A program made the position numbers and the translations under genes. The notes beneath the pieces were generated by a model. The model saw only the letters and a list, made by a program, of their open reading frames with translations. It did not search any database and was not told the origin of the DNA. Below, piece after piece: positions 55,798 to 64,000 of a DNA stretch of 64,000 nucleotides; the first letter of the stretch is position 1, and every line of letters begins with the position of its first letter. This DNA is from Bacteroidales bacterium (GTDB taxonomy: Bacteria > Bacteroidota > Bacteroidia > Bacteroidales > VadinHA17), in NCBI GenBank assembly GCA_016715075.1, contig JADKBK010000002.1:248001-312000 (forward strand), written 5' to 3'.

Positions 55798-56316
55798 ATG
55801 GCTTACAACAGCGACATATTACTTGGACGAATAACTAAAGTAAGCGGCTATGAGGGTGCCGTTACAGTTAAATTAGAACGATTTTTTTCTGGAGAAATAC
55901 CCTATATGGAATCGGTCTTCCTTGAAATAGAAGGTAGACCGGTTCCTTTTTTTATAGCAGATTCGGAATACTCCGGAGCTGATATCCTTAAGCTTATCTT
56001 CGAGGGTTACAATTCATCCGATAAAGTTATTGAATTCGTGGGTTGCCGTGTGTTCTTAACCGCCTCCTCAAATGCCGGAAACAGAATTGAGGAGCCAGGT
56101 AACCTGACAGGCTATACAGTTTTAACATCCGGCAAGATAATACTTGGAACAGTGGAAGAGGTAATACAAAATCCGGGTCAATGGCTGCTCAGTGTCATCT
56201 CTTCATCCAAAAAAGCAATACTTATCCCTTTGCACGAGGATCTTATCGTGAAGATCGATAACAGGAAGAAAATTCTTATAATGGAGATCCCGGAAGGTCT
56301 TACTGAAATAAACTGA
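55798..56316 (+). CDS. rimM: 16S rRNA processing protein RimM
   Basis: The 172-residue protein has the RimM N-domain (LLGRITKVSGYEGAVTVKLE, FLEIEGRPVPFFI) and a C-terminal PRC-barrel (LTGYTVLTSGKIILGTVEEV, then ILIPLHEDLIVKID and EIPEGLTEIN at the end). It binds S19 and helps 30S maturation. The ATG at 55798 is 27 bp after rpsP. The usual trmD and rplS do not follow. Confidence 0.93.
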   Translation: MAYNSDILLGRITKVSGYEGAVTVKLERFFSGEIPYMESVFLEIEGRPVPFFIADSEYSGADILKLIFEGYNSSDKVIEFVGCRVFLTASSNAGNRIEEPGNLTGYTVLTSGKIILGTVEEVIQNPGQWLLSVISSSKKAILIPLHEDLIVKIDNRKKILIMEIPEGLTEIN

Positions 56317-56404
56317 AAGATTATTTCCTTTTCTGTGCAGCTATTCTGAAATATTCATGTCTTTTCAGGGTATTAATCTTAAAATTAACCAAAATAAATA
56401 CATT

Positions 56405-57109
56405 ATGAAAAGCGGGCTGTTAATATTTGCATTTGTCTCTGCAATGGTCTTAATGACCGGATTTACCAAGGATGTGGCTGTTGAGAAGGATACCAGGAAC
56501 CTGTCGGGTTTCACGAAGGTTAACTTCGGGGTATCAGGCGATCTGTACATTAATATCGGATCGGAATTTAAGGTAGTTCTTGAGGGAGAGAAATCTCTGC
56601 TTGATGAAATTGAAACAGAAGTATCAGGATCGAAGCTGGTAATAAAGAAAGACAGCTGGCATTCGCATGGTAATGAGAAAGTTACTGTTTATATAACAAT
56701 GCCTGAGTTAACGGGACTCGGAGTGTCAGGATCAGGCAAGGCGGAGATCAGGGATGCCGTAAAAGCAGAGAACCTCGATTTTTCAGTCAGTGGAAGCGGC
56801 AGGATCGTTACGACTGATCTTGCTATTGGTAAGCTGAACGTGGGAATTTCCGGATCGGGTGATGTTATTATCGGAGGAAACGGAGAAGCAGCCAGCGCAG
56901 ATGTAAGTATAAGCGGATCTGGCAATTATTCGGGGGAGGCACTTAAGATAGCCAGGGCTGATTTCAGCATCTCCGGTAGCGGAAGCTGTAAATGCTATGT
57001 TACAGATATTCTTGAAGCCAGTGTTTCAGGCAGCGGAAATGTCACTTATACCGGGAATCCTAAGATTGATGCCAGAGTTTCTGGTTCAGGAAGGGTAAAA
57101 TCAAAATAG
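56405..57109 (+). CDS. DUF2807 (GIN domain) protein, probably exported
   Basis: The start is taken at ATG 56405 (MKSGLLIFAFVSAMVLMTGF, a signal peptide). A longer frame from 56357 adds 16 residues without function. The 234-residue product is a beta-helix with seven repeats of SGSG (GVSGSGKAE, SVSGSGRIV, GISGSGDV and others) and the opening FTKVNFGVSGDLYINIG, all marks of DUF2807. The family is common in Bacteroidota, probably at the cell surface or periplasm, and of unknown role. The Sua5/YciO gene ends 2 bp away on the other strand. Confidence 0.85.
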   Translation: MKSGLLIFAFVSAMVLMTGFTKDVAVEKDTRNLSGFTKVNFGVSGDLYINIGSEFKVVLEGEKSLLDEIETEVSGSKLVIKKDSWHSHGNEKVTVYITMPELTGLGVSGSGKAEIRDAVKAENLDFSVSGSGRIVTTDLAIGKLNVGISGSGDVIIGGNGEAASADVSISGSGNYSGEALKIARADFSISGSGSCKCYVTDILEASVSGSGNVTYTGNPKIDARVSGSGRVKSK

Positions 57110-57110
57110 A

Positions 57111-57680
57111 TTATTTCCTTAATATTTTAACAGTACCATCAGGACCAAGCTTAATGACAGGGGAGGAGGAATACTTTCTCCTGTCATCCTGGCGGTATTT
57201 TACAACATAATCAGCAGCCTCTATCACCGACTGATCAATGTCATCGTAATTTTCCGGCGATGGTTTCCCGCTAAGATTTGCAGATGTTGAAACTAAAGGT
57301 TTTCTGAATCGTCTTATCAGCTCATGGCAGAATTCATCATGGCAGATCCTTATACCAATTGATCCGTCATCGCTGCAGACGCCCCGGGCCAGATTTTTCC
57401 CGGCCGGATAGATTATAGTTAGGGGATCCTCAGATACCGATGTCAGTTCCCATGCTATTTCAGGAACATCACAGACATAGCGTTCAAGCATTGTTTCACT
57501 GTCTACAAGTATCAGCAGACTCTTACCCTCTTCCCTCGATTTGATACTGAAGATTTTTTCCACGGCGGCGGCATTTGTTGGATCACAGCCAAGACCCCAG
57601 ATAGTATCGGTAGGATACAGAATCACTCCCCCTTTTTTGAGTGCATTAAGCGATTCATTCAGATCTTCATCAAAAATCAT
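57111..57680 (-). CDS. Sua5/YciO/TsaC-family protein (threonylcarbamoyl-AMP synthase)
   Basis: The 189-residue protein has the YrdC core: GGVILYPTDTIWGLGCDPTN, then KIFSIKSREEGKSLLILVDS, and PLVSTSANLSGKPSPENYDD. TsaC/Sua5 makes the threonylcarbamoyl-AMP used for t6A37 in tRNA. The YrdC-only length fits TsaC/YciO rather than long Sua5. It sits 44 bp downstream of dapD on the same strand, so it may be cotranscribed. It converges with the GIN-domain gene at a 1 bp gap. Confidence 0.92.
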   Translation of the reverse strand: MIFDEDLNESLNALKKGGVILYPTDTIWGLGCDPTNAAAVEKIFSIKSREEGKSLLILVDSETMLERYVCDVPEIAWELTSVSEDPLTIIYPAGKNLARGVCSDDGSIGIRICHDEFCHELIRRFRKPLVSTSANLSGKPSPENYDDIDQSVIEAADYVVKYRQDDRRKYSSSPVIKLGPDGTVKILRK

Positions 57681-57724
57681 TTCAAGAGAGGTTACAGGTT
57701 ACTGGATTTTTACAGATTTGTTTA

Positions 57725-58541
57725 TTATACCGGAATATCATGTTCCCTCAGCGCCTCATTGAGAGAGGTCTTCAGGTCGGTGGATTCTTTTCTTTTACCA
57801 ATTATCAGGGCACAGGGAACACTGAATTCTCCTGCCGGGAATTTCTTCATGTATGAACCTGGTATTACGACAGACCTTGGGGTACATAGCCTTTGTATTC
57901 AATCCTGTTTTCCGATGTTACATCAATTATCTTTGTGCTGTTTGTAATTACAACGTTGGCGCCCAGAACAGCTTCCTTTCCTATATGGGCTCCTTCAACC
58001 ACAATGCAGCGTGAGCCTATGAAGCAGTTATCCTCTATTATCACAGGTGCAGCCTGGACAGGTTCCAGAACTCCCCCGATTCCAACACCGCCGCTGAGAT
58101 GGACATTTTTACCAATCTGGGCACACGATCCGACAGTTGCCCAGGTATCGACCATTGTACCTTCATCGACATAGGCACCGATATTGACATATGAAGGCAT
58201 CATTATAACTCCCCTGGCAAGATATGCCCCGTACCGGGCGACAGCATGCGGTACCACCCTTATTCCGAGAGCCATATAATTCTTCTTCAGCGGAATCTTA
58301 TCGTGAAATTCCATCGGCCCGGCTTCAAGTGTCTCCATTTTCCGGATGGGAAAATAGAGAATAACAGCTTTTTAATCCACTGGTTTACTATCCACCCGTC
58401 GGCATGCGGTTCGGCAACCCTGATTTTCCCCTTATCCAGGAGTTCAATAGTTTTATTTATTTCAGCCTGTACATCAGCGTTACTTAATAATGACCTGTCA
58501 TTCCAGGCTTTATCAATAAGATCAATGTTTATGGAATTCAT
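57725..58541 (-). pseudogene. dapD: Tetrahydrodipicolinate N-succinyltransferase DapD with two apparent frameshifts
   Basis: The enzyme makes N-succinyl-2-amino-6-oxopimelate in lysine/diaminopimelate synthesis. Frame 1 from ATG 58541 (MNSINIDLIDKAWNDRSLLS) runs to WIKK. Frame 2 carries the left-handed beta-helix: RGVIMMPSYVNIGAYVDEGT, VGSCAQIGKNVHLSGGVGIG, GSRCIVVEGAHIGKEAVLGA. Frame 3 gives RSVVIPGSYMKKFPAGEFSV and ends EHDIPV at 57725. Adding one A to the run at 58369-58373 and one C to the run at 57879-57882 restores 272 residues, the usual length. Such losses in homopolymers, in a gene normally needed for cell wall, suggest sequence error. Confidence 0.85.
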
Positions 58542-58556
58542 GATAATTAATTTACG

Positions 58557-58564
58557 CAAAAGTA
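58557..58564 (-). promoter_or_regulatory. Probable -7 promoter element of dapD
   Basis: The minus strand reads TACTTTTG (TAnnTTTG), 15 bp upstream of the dapD ATG. No -33 TTTG is evident. Confidence 0.4.
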
Positions 58565-58738
58565 ATAAATGTATCGTTAAAGATGGCAAGAATCCTGTGA
58601 GGTTGGATTTAAACAGAGCCGGAAAAATCATTTTATGAATTGTAAAAGTTTGTTTAAATTTGGTATAAGGCTGGCAGATATCATCAGAGTTGGATTATTT
58701 GTAATCGGATCGTCGTTCTTTTACTTAATAATAAAGCT

Positions 58739-59503
58739 ATGAGCAAGTACATTTATTTAACCTGCAATCCTGAAGCGCTTGTCGCTTCAATGCTACCTCC
58801 TGAAAGTTTTGGGCTCTATCTCTCAACCGGAACCAAGAAACGCAACAAATCACAGACTATCTTTTTTGAAATAGACCTTTCCAGGATCGAGAAGTTAATA
58901 GATATGGACAGTCTGGATAAAAGGTGTGTTGTAAAGTCTGACGGCAGTCCAAAAAGTTCTGTTTATCTGTCAGTGTATAGGGTTCTGGAGATGATACCAA
59001 ATGAAGCCCTTAAAAGCCTTTACCTTACAACCGACCATGGAATTGTCCTGGAATTAAAGAAGGTATCCTATGATAAGGGAAAGGAGCAGCAGAATGCTCT
59101 TCATCTTTATCAGGAGCTGTGCCCGGTTAATCCGCTTGTAGCCAGTAGTCTGGCTCCCTCAGTCTTCCTAAAAAAGCTTACTGATGGGTCTTCCCCAATT
59201 GTTCTTCCAAGGCTTTTCTTTGTTGAGCTTAAGCTTGGAGATCTGGCAACTAATCCGCTCGCAGGCTCCGCAGAACATCTTCCCTACCCGAATATTGGCC
59301 ATTTACGTGATTGTCTTGAGATAATACGGGGAGAATATGAGAAACATATGAAAACAGTGCATCGTATCTTTACAGGTGAACTTCTATATAGGACAATTGA
59401 TTCTGGCTTTTATGTAGGATCAAATGATGATTTGGTTTTCTATCCATACCCGAGAATGAATGAGCTGGAAAGAGTAAATTATAATTTTTTCAGAGCTATT
59501 TAG
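58739..59503 (+). CDS. Unknown cytoplasmic protein with internal duplication, 254 aa
   Basis: No family is recognised. The protein starts MSKYIYLTCNPEALVASMLP and has no signal peptide or membrane span. It contains two related units: residues ~12-50 (ALVASMLPPESFGLYLSTGT, then TIFFEIDLS) and ~132-172 (PLVASSLAPSVFLKKLTDGS, then LFFVELKLG). Both share (P/A)LVAS.L.P, a variable loop, and a (I/L)FF(E/V)(I/E)(D/L)L strand. This suggests duplication of one fold. A TAAATTTG box lies at 58655-58662. It stands alone between dapD and hppA. Confidence 0.7.
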   Translation: MSKYIYLTCNPEALVASMLPPESFGLYLSTGTKKRNKSQTIFFEIDLSRIEKLIDMDSLDKRCVVKSDGSPKSSVYLSVYRVLEMIPNEALKSLYLTTDHGIVLELKKVSYDKGKEQQNALHLYQELCPVNPLVASSLAPSVFLKKLTDGSSPIVLPRLFFVELKLGDLATNPLAGSAEHLPYPNIGHLRDCLEIIRGEYEKHMKTVHRIFTGELLYRTIDSGFYVGSNDDLVFYPYPRMNELERVNYNFFRAI

Positions 59504-59658
59504 TAGATTTTTTTTTATTTTAATTCACCTATTAAAGTATTATTTTGAAACAGAATAGAATTCTGATTGGATTTTTATTAAGATATCCATACTGTTTTTA
59601 TTTTATTTGTTTAGATTCTTTTTAAACTACAAACTATTAAAAGTTTCGATTTTTTTCA

Positions 59659-59689
59659 TTTGTATTATTGGAAAACTAATATAGTTTTG
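59659..59689 (+). promoter_or_regulatory. Bacteroidota-type promoter of hppA
   Basis: TTTG (59659-59662) and TAGTTTTG (59682-59689) are 19 nt apart, matching TTTG-N19-21-TAnnTTTG. It lies 59 bp before the hppA ATG at 59749, in the AT-rich 245 bp gap. Confidence 0.75.
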
Positions 59690-59748
59690 TACCGGTGAAA
59701 ATTTTTCATTTTCGAATCTTTAATTATTTAATTTTAAAAACAGATATC

Positions 59749-62037
59749 ATGATTACTAGTTTATTTTGGATTGTTCCAATTTCAGCTCTCATGGCATTGC
59801 TGTTTGCCTGGATCTTTTACAAGGGTATGATTGTACAGGAGCAAGGGACTGACAGGATGAAAGAGATTGCTGCGTATGTTAGTGAAGGCGCAATGGCCTA
59901 CCTCAAACGTCAGTACACAGTAGTTGGCAAGGTGTTTATTATCCTTGTTATATTATTATCGATACTGGCATATATGGGTATTCAGAATCCGTTTGTTCCT
60001 ATCGCTTTTTTAACCGGGGGGGTCTTTTCCGGTTTATGTGGTTTCCTTGGTATGAAAACAGCAACTGCGGCATCTAACAGGACCGCATGGGCTGCATCCA
60101 AATCACTCAACAAGGGCTTACAGGTTGCTTTAAGGAGCGGAGCTGTTATGGGCCTCGTTGTAGTTGGATTCGGGCTTCTTGATATTGCAATTTGGTTCAT
60201 TCTCCTCAATAAAGCTATTTTCACTCCCGAACATATGGCAAATGGTCTGCATTTTTTGGGACTTACATTTGTATCTGCCGGAACTGATGAACATCAGAAA
60301 TTTATTGAGATCACAGCCACAATGCTTACTTTTGGTATGGGTGCTTCAACACAGGCTCTTTTTGCACGTGTTGGTGGTGGTATCTTTACAAAAGCTGCTG
60401 ACGTAGGCGCTGACCTCGTAGGAAAAGTTGAAGCAGGAATTCCTGAGGACGATCCTCGTAACCCTGCAACAATTGCTGATAACGTAGGTGATAATGTAGG
60501 TGACGTAGCCGGAATGGGTGCTGACCTTTATGAATCATATGCAGGTTCAATACTTGCTACAGCTGCTTTAGGAGCTGCACTTCCGGTTTTTGCCGAAGGC
60601 GATCAGATAAAAGCAATTATAGCACCAATGATGGTTTCCGCAATTGGAATCCTGCTTTCTATAGTCGGAGTATATATGGTAAGAACTAAAGAGGATGCAA
60701 CTCCAAAAGCCCTGCTTCGCGCACTTCTTCTGGGAACAGGCGGAAGTTCTGCTCTTATTCTTGTTGTACTTGCAGGAATGGCTGCTCTGGATTGGATTAC
60801 ATGGGGTGTCTTTGGTGCCGCAGTTTCGGGTCTTGTTGCTGGTGTTATTATTGGTCAGGCAACTGAGTACTACACTTCAGACGGTAATCCTCCTACACAG
60901 GGTATAGCAAAGCAGTCACAACAGGGTCCTGCCACAGTTATTATTGAAGGTATGGCTGTTGGGATGTACTCTACCTGGATCCCTGTTATTACTATAGTTG
61001 CAGGTATTATCGCGGCTTATGGTTTTGCTGGTGGTTTCCACAACTTTGCAATGGGTGTTTACGGAATAGGTTTTGCATCTGTAGGAATGCTCTCAACACT
61101 TGGAGTAACTCTCGCTACAGACGCTTTCGGACCTATCGCTGACAATGCCGGCGGAAATGCTGAAATGTCTAATCTTCCTGCTGAAGTAAGAGAAAGAACC
61201 GATGCTCTTGACGGACTTGGAAATACAACAGCTGCAACAGGCAAAGGCTTCGCCATTGGTTCAGCAGCACTTACTGCGCTTGCTCTTATGGCTGCTTATA
61301 TTGAAGAGATAAAAATGTGGCTTACCAGATTAGCTGATAAAGCTCCTGAAGGTTATAAGCAGATCGGTGATACACTATTCTATCATAATACTGTTCCTGC
61401 TGTTCATGATGGCCAGGTTGCAGTTAATCTGAGTTCAGCAACTATTAAGGATTTTGTTGCTGCGTATGATCTGTCCGTTTTCAACCCTATTTTGCTCGGT
61501 GGTATATTTATTGGGGCGATGATGGCCTTCCTGTTCTGTGCCATGAGTATGAAAGCTGTTGGTCGCGCTGCAGGAAAAATGGTTGATGAAGTCAGACGTC
61601 AGTTCAGGGAGATTCCGGGAATTATGGAAGGTACAGGAAAACCTGAATATGCAAAATGTGTTGAGATCTCAACAAAAGGAGCACAGAGTGAAATGCTTGT
61701 TCCTTCCCTGATGGCTATTGCAGTTCCAACGTTAGTAGGTCTTATCTTCGGCGTTCCCGGGGTTATAGGTCTCCTGGCCGGTGGAATGAGCACTGGATTC
61801 GTTCTTGCAAGCATGCTGAATAACGCCGGTGGTGCCTGGGATAATGCAAAAAAATATGTTGAAAGAGGTCACTATGGCGGCAAGAAAAGCGAATGCCATA
61901 AAGCTACGGTTGTTGGTGATACAGTAGGAGATCCGTTCAAGGATACTTCAGGTCCTGCTCTTAACATCCTTATCAAGCTTATGTCGATGGTAGCTGTTGT
62001 TCTCGCAGGTCTTACTGTTGCATGGAGCCTTTTTTAG
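59749..62037 (+). CDS. hppA: Membrane-bound K+-dependent pyrophosphatase (Na+ or H+ pumping)
   Basis: The start is taken at ATG 59749 (MITSLFWIVPISALMALLFA). A GTG 54 bp upstream would add 18 residues of unlikely composition. The ~762-residue, multi-span protein hydrolyses PPi to pump cations. Motifs: DVGADLVGKVEAGIPEDDPR, NVGDNVGDVAGMGADLYESY, DNAGGNAEMSNLP, GNTTAATGKGFAIGSAAL, and GDTVGDPFKDTSGPALNILI. Ala in GNTTAATGKG (Lys in K+-independent forms) marks the K+-dependent class, so it may pump Na+ or both ions; this is inference. A terminator follows at 62059. A full promoter lies upstream. Confidence 0.97.
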   Translation: MITSLFWIVPISALMALLFAWIFYKGMIVQEQGTDRMKEIAAYVSEGAMAYLKRQYTVVGKVFIILVILLSILAYMGIQNPFVPIAFLTGGVFSGLCGFLGMKTATAASNRTAWAASKSLNKGLQVALRSGAVMGLVVVGFGLLDIAIWFILLNKAIFTPEHMANGLHFLGLTFVSAGTDEHQKFIEITATMLTFGMGASTQALFARVGGGIFTKAADVGADLVGKVEAGIPEDDPRNPATIADNVGDNVGDVAGMGADLYESYAGSILATAALGAALPVFAEGDQIKAIIAPMMVSAIGILLSIVGVYMVRTKEDATPKALLRALLLGTGGSSALILVVLAGMAALDWITWGVFGAAVSGLVAGVIIGQATEYYTSDGNPPTQGIAKQSQQGPATVIIEGMAVGMYSTWIPVITIVAGIIAAYGFAGGFHNFAMGVYGIGFASVGMLSTLGVTLATDAFGPIADNAGGNAEMSNLPAEVRERTDALDGLGNTTAATGKGFAIGSAALTALALMAAYIEEIKMWLTRLADKAPEGYKQIGDTLFYHNTVPAVHDGQVAVNLSSATIKDFVAAYDLSVFNPILLGGIFIGAMMAFLFCAMSMKAVGRAAGKMVDEVRRQFREIPGIMEGTGKPEYAKCVEISTKGAQSEMLVPSLMAIAVPTLVGLIFGVPGVIGLLAGGMSTGFVLASMLNNAGGAWDNAKKYVERGHYGGKKSECHKATVVGDTVGDPFKDTSGPALNILIKLMSMVAVVLAGLTVAWSLF

Positions 62038-62058
62038 TCAATTGAAGTCTTAAAATAT

Positions 62059-62095
62059 AATAGGGACATGCTTCGGCATGTCCCTATTGCTTTTT
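62059..62095. terminator. Hairpin terminator after hppA, shared with the convergent kinase gene
   Basis: AATAGGGACATGC, a TTCG tetraloop and GCATGTCCCTATT form a 13 bp stem (62059-62088), with GCTTTTT after it on the plus strand. Both convergent genes end here. The TAGGGAC ends match the palindrome at 36741. Confidence 0.88.
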
Positions 62096-62096
62096 A

Positions 62097-63449
62097 TCAC
62101 TCTGGCCGTTTTAGCAGCAATTCAAACCTGGTTCCTTCCTGAATTGTACTAAATACTTTTATAGTAATATCATGTAACTTAAAAATATTTGAGGCAAGAG
62201 AAAGACCTATTCCATATCCTCCAATATATTTAACATTTGATGCTCTCTTAAAAGGTCTGTAAATACTTTCAAGATCTTTTGCAGGTATTCCGACACCTTT
62301 ATCCAAAATATTGATATATATGTACCTGTCTTTAATTGCAAATTCTAAACAAACATCTTCATTTGAAAACTTAAAAGCATTATCAATAAGATTTTTAAAC
62401 GCAATTTCAAGTAAACCTGAATTCCCATTAACAATAAGGTCATCCCCATTTTCCGGATATCGTATTTTAGGTATAATTTTACGACCAGGATATTTGATCT
62501 TGGCCTGATGAATAGCGCTGAAAATTATTTCATCAATACGAACTCTCGAAAGGCGAATACATTTATCCTGGTTAAGCTGTGCTAATTCCAGAAGGCTATT
62601 TAATAGTGAATTTAAGGCCTTAAGGTCTTTAATTAATCCTGAAATATGTTCAATATATTCTTCCCCCTTTCGTTCCCTGCTTAATAAATAGTCACTCTCG
62701 CTTATCATTACTGTCAGTGGAGTACGCAGTTCATGAGATGCATTTGAGACAAAATCATCCTGATTTTTAAATGCAATTTCCAGATTTGTCAGCATTTCAT
62801 TAAATGTTATAGCCAGCTGCTCTATTTCATCCTTACGGTTTCCTTCGTTAAGACGATTACTCATTCTTAATGAATTAATACTTTTAACACTATTAATAAT
62901 TCTTGAAATTGGTTGAATTGCCTTCTTTGAAAAAAAATAGGATAATAATACGGACAACCATATACTGAAAATAATACTCCAGAGTAAGATTTTTCTCAAT
63001 TCCGAGAGATTTGCTGAACGTGTATTGTCAAAAGCCATTACAAACACATTATATGTTCTATTATTGAAGTTGTGTTTGTAAAATATACCATCTTTGCCTC
63101 CAATTGAAAAGTAATTTGTATTATTTCCCTTTGCATTTATCCGCATCACATTTTCTGAAAGATATTCTATGTTATTGCTGTAAAGCAGATTAAACTCAGA
63201 ATCAGTTAATGCAATTTCTTCCTTTTCCCAGGAAATAGTTGATTGGTGTATTTTTTTTAATAGTATTGAATCTACCTCCACTACATTAATCAATAAAATT
63301 GCAGTATTTTTTGCTCCATCAACAAGGTTGTCCCTAAACTTGTTAAGCTGGCTGGAATAGGAAAAGTAAAATACGAGTAGCGAAAAAAACAATAATATTC
63401 CACCTGCAATAAGGGTAAATTGAAATGATAATCTTGTTTTGATGTACAT
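62097..63449 (-). CDS. Sensor histidine kinase
   Basis: The 450-residue kinase has a first span (~10-32), an extracytoplasmic sensor (~33-150), a second span (~152-172) and a HAMP region. HisKA has His239 in VSNASHELRTPLTVMISESD. The ATPase domain has FKNLIDNAFKF (N box), ILDKGVGIPAKDLESIY (G1) and GGYGIGLSLASNIFKLH (G2). It pairs with the response-regulator gene that begins beyond the window edge and ends 2 bp upstream, so the two are one operon. The trigger is unknown. It is convergent with hppA. Confidence 0.95.
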   Translation of the reverse strand: MYIKTRLSFQFTLIAGGILLFFSLLVFYFSYSSQLNKFRDNLVDGAKNTAILLINVVEVDSILLKKIHQSTISWEKEEIALTDSEFNLLYSNNIEYLSENVMRINAKGNNTNYFSIGGKDGIFYKHNFNNRTYNVFVMAFDNTRSANLSELRKILLWSIIFSIWLSVLLSYFFSKKAIQPISRIINSVKSINSLRMSNRLNEGNRKDEIEQLAITFNEMLTNLEIAFKNQDDFVSNASHELRTPLTVMISESDYLLSRERKGEEYIEHISGLIKDLKALNSLLNSLLELAQLNQDKCIRLSRVRIDEIIFSAIHQAKIKYPGRKIIPKIRYPENGDDLIVNGNSGLLEIAFKNLIDNAFKFSNEDVCLEFAIKDRYIYINILDKGVGIPAKDLESIYRPFKRASNVKYIGGYGIGLSLASNIFKLHDITIKVFSTIQEGTRFELLLKRPE

Positions 63450-63451
63450 CG

Positions 63452-64000
63452 CTATAATTCTTTATCATTAAAGTAGAATCCAAATCCGAACTTTGTATGG
63501 ATTAATTTGGGTTCATAATCTTTATCTATTTTTTTTCTCAGATAATTGACATATACATCAATAATATTTGTACTCGGATCAAAATCTATACCCCAGACAT
63601 GTTCAATTATTGACTCGCGAGTCAGCAGTTTCCCTTTGTTTCTCAAAAAATACTCTAATAAAGAACTCTCTTTCGCGGTTAAAACTATCCTGATATTAGC
63701 TCGTGTTACAGATTTGGTACTTAAATCCATTTCGAGGTCCGCAAGGCTCAATTTTTCAGGCATAGTTGAATCTGAACGTCGGAGAAAAACATTAATCCTT
63801 GCCAACAATTCTCTGAAATCAAATGGTTTTATTACATAATCATCTGCGCCAACCTTGAAACCTGCAACTTTATTGTCTGGTGTGCCAAGAGCAGTGAGCA
63901 TTATTATTGGGATCTTACTATTCGTTTTTCGTATTTCTGAACATAGGTCATATCCATTAATTAAAGGCAGATTGATGTCTAGGATGATGAGATTATATTT
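63452..64000 (-). CDS. OmpR-family response regulator, N-terminus cut by window edge
   Basis: The frame runs from the window edge (codon at 63998-64000) to a stop at 63452: 182 residues visible. It begins KYNLIILDINLPLINGYDL, with the phospho-acceptor Asp the eighth visible residue (63977-63979), then LTALG and the switch Lys in DYVIKPFDFRELLARI. A winged-helix DNA-binding domain (LVLTAKE-type ESSLLEYFLRNKGKLLTRES, then VDVYVNYLRKKI and the end NDKEL) completes it. The short N-terminal part is missing. The kinase gene starts 2 bp after its stop. Confidence 0.95.
   Translation of the reverse strand, partial: KYNLIILDINLPLINGYDLCSEIRKTNSKIPIIMLTALGTPDNKVAGFKVGADDYVIKPFDFRELLARINVFLRRSDSTMPEKLSLADLEMDLSTKSVTRANIRIVLTAKESSLLEYFLRNKGKLLTRESIIEHVWGIDFDPSTNIIDVYVNYLRKKIDKDYEPKLIHTKFGFGFYFNDKEL

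Noticed and set aside
59695..59748. GTG start for hppA
   Set aside because: The extra 18 residues are unlike the family N-terminus, and the ATG at 59749 begins the first membrane span directly.
1..64000. CRISPR array, insertion sequence, prophage or toxin-antitoxin genes
   Set aside because: No regularly spaced repeats, transposase, integrase, phage genes or paired small genes are seen anywhere in the window.

Overview
This 64 kb window is chromosomal DNA from a member of the Bacteroidota, most like an uncultured, Bacteroidales/Marinilabiliales-type anaerobe. The evidence is a SusC/SusD outer-membrane pair, a secreted GH5 enzyme ending in a type IX secretion (T9SS) C-terminal domain, an S46 dipeptidyl-peptidase, a propeller sensor fused to a SpoIIE phosphatase, an S16 protein with a long tail, a membrane pyrophosphatase, and promoters of the Bacteroidota type (TTTG, about 20 nt, TAnnTTTG). 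I see no rRNA, tRNA, CRISPR array, insertion sequence or prophage.

Layout. 1-5.6 kb (minus strand): a partial URO-D-like gene, a Tat-exported deacetylase-like gene broken by one stop codon, the K+ importer kup, and two small unknown genes. 5.9-11 kb: an exported alpha/beta hydrolase with a propeller lipoprotein, facing a UvrD-type helicase with two apparent frameshifts. 11-12 kb: a 1.1 kb gene-free stretch rich in inverted and dispersed repeats. 12-29.5 kb: a four-domain fasciclin lipoprotein, a B12-binding MerR regulator, GH5 cellulase-like enzyme, tonB, ChaN, a DUF5916 barrel, a ProX deacylase, a SiaC-like protein, rnhA, marC, a DPP7-like peptidase, rnhB and a large glycosidase-like lipoprotein. 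29.7-35 kb: prfB with its programmed +1 frameshift, and mutA-mutB. 35-39 kb: a thioredoxin-fold lipoprotein, two small membrane proteins, recX-prmC and ribD. 39.2-44.8 kb: an exported TPR-caspase gene 7 bp upstream of a propeller/SpoIIE phosphatase gene. 44.8-49.3 kb: a LOG-family protein, trxA and dnaE. 49.6-55.1 kb: susC, susD and a lipoprotein. 55.2-58.5 kb: rpsP-rimM, a GIN-domain protein, a Sua5/YciO protein and dapD. 58.7-64 kb: an unknown protein with an internal duplication, hppA, and a histidine kinase/response regulator pair.

How the genes fit together. Most of the window is housekeeping (translation, replication, lysine and riboflavin synthesis, the propionate/succinate branch) mixed with envelope functions typical of a polymer- and peptide-degrading bacterium. 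The most novel-looking unit is the caspase plus propeller-phosphatase pair. It may connect to the SiaC-like protein at 22.4 kb, because SpoIIE-type phosphatases act on SiaC in the Sia pathway. B12 recurs: a B12-binding regulator and the B12-dependent mutase lie in the same window.

Quality warning. Three genes (helicase, DUF2752, dapD) are broken by five single-base losses, and each loss can be repaired by adding one base to a homopolymer. Sequence or assembly error is more likely than decay, so these genes should not be read as dead. The separate in-frame stop in the deacetylase-like gene is a different kind of lesion. Several dispersed palindromic repeats occupy the intergenic gaps.
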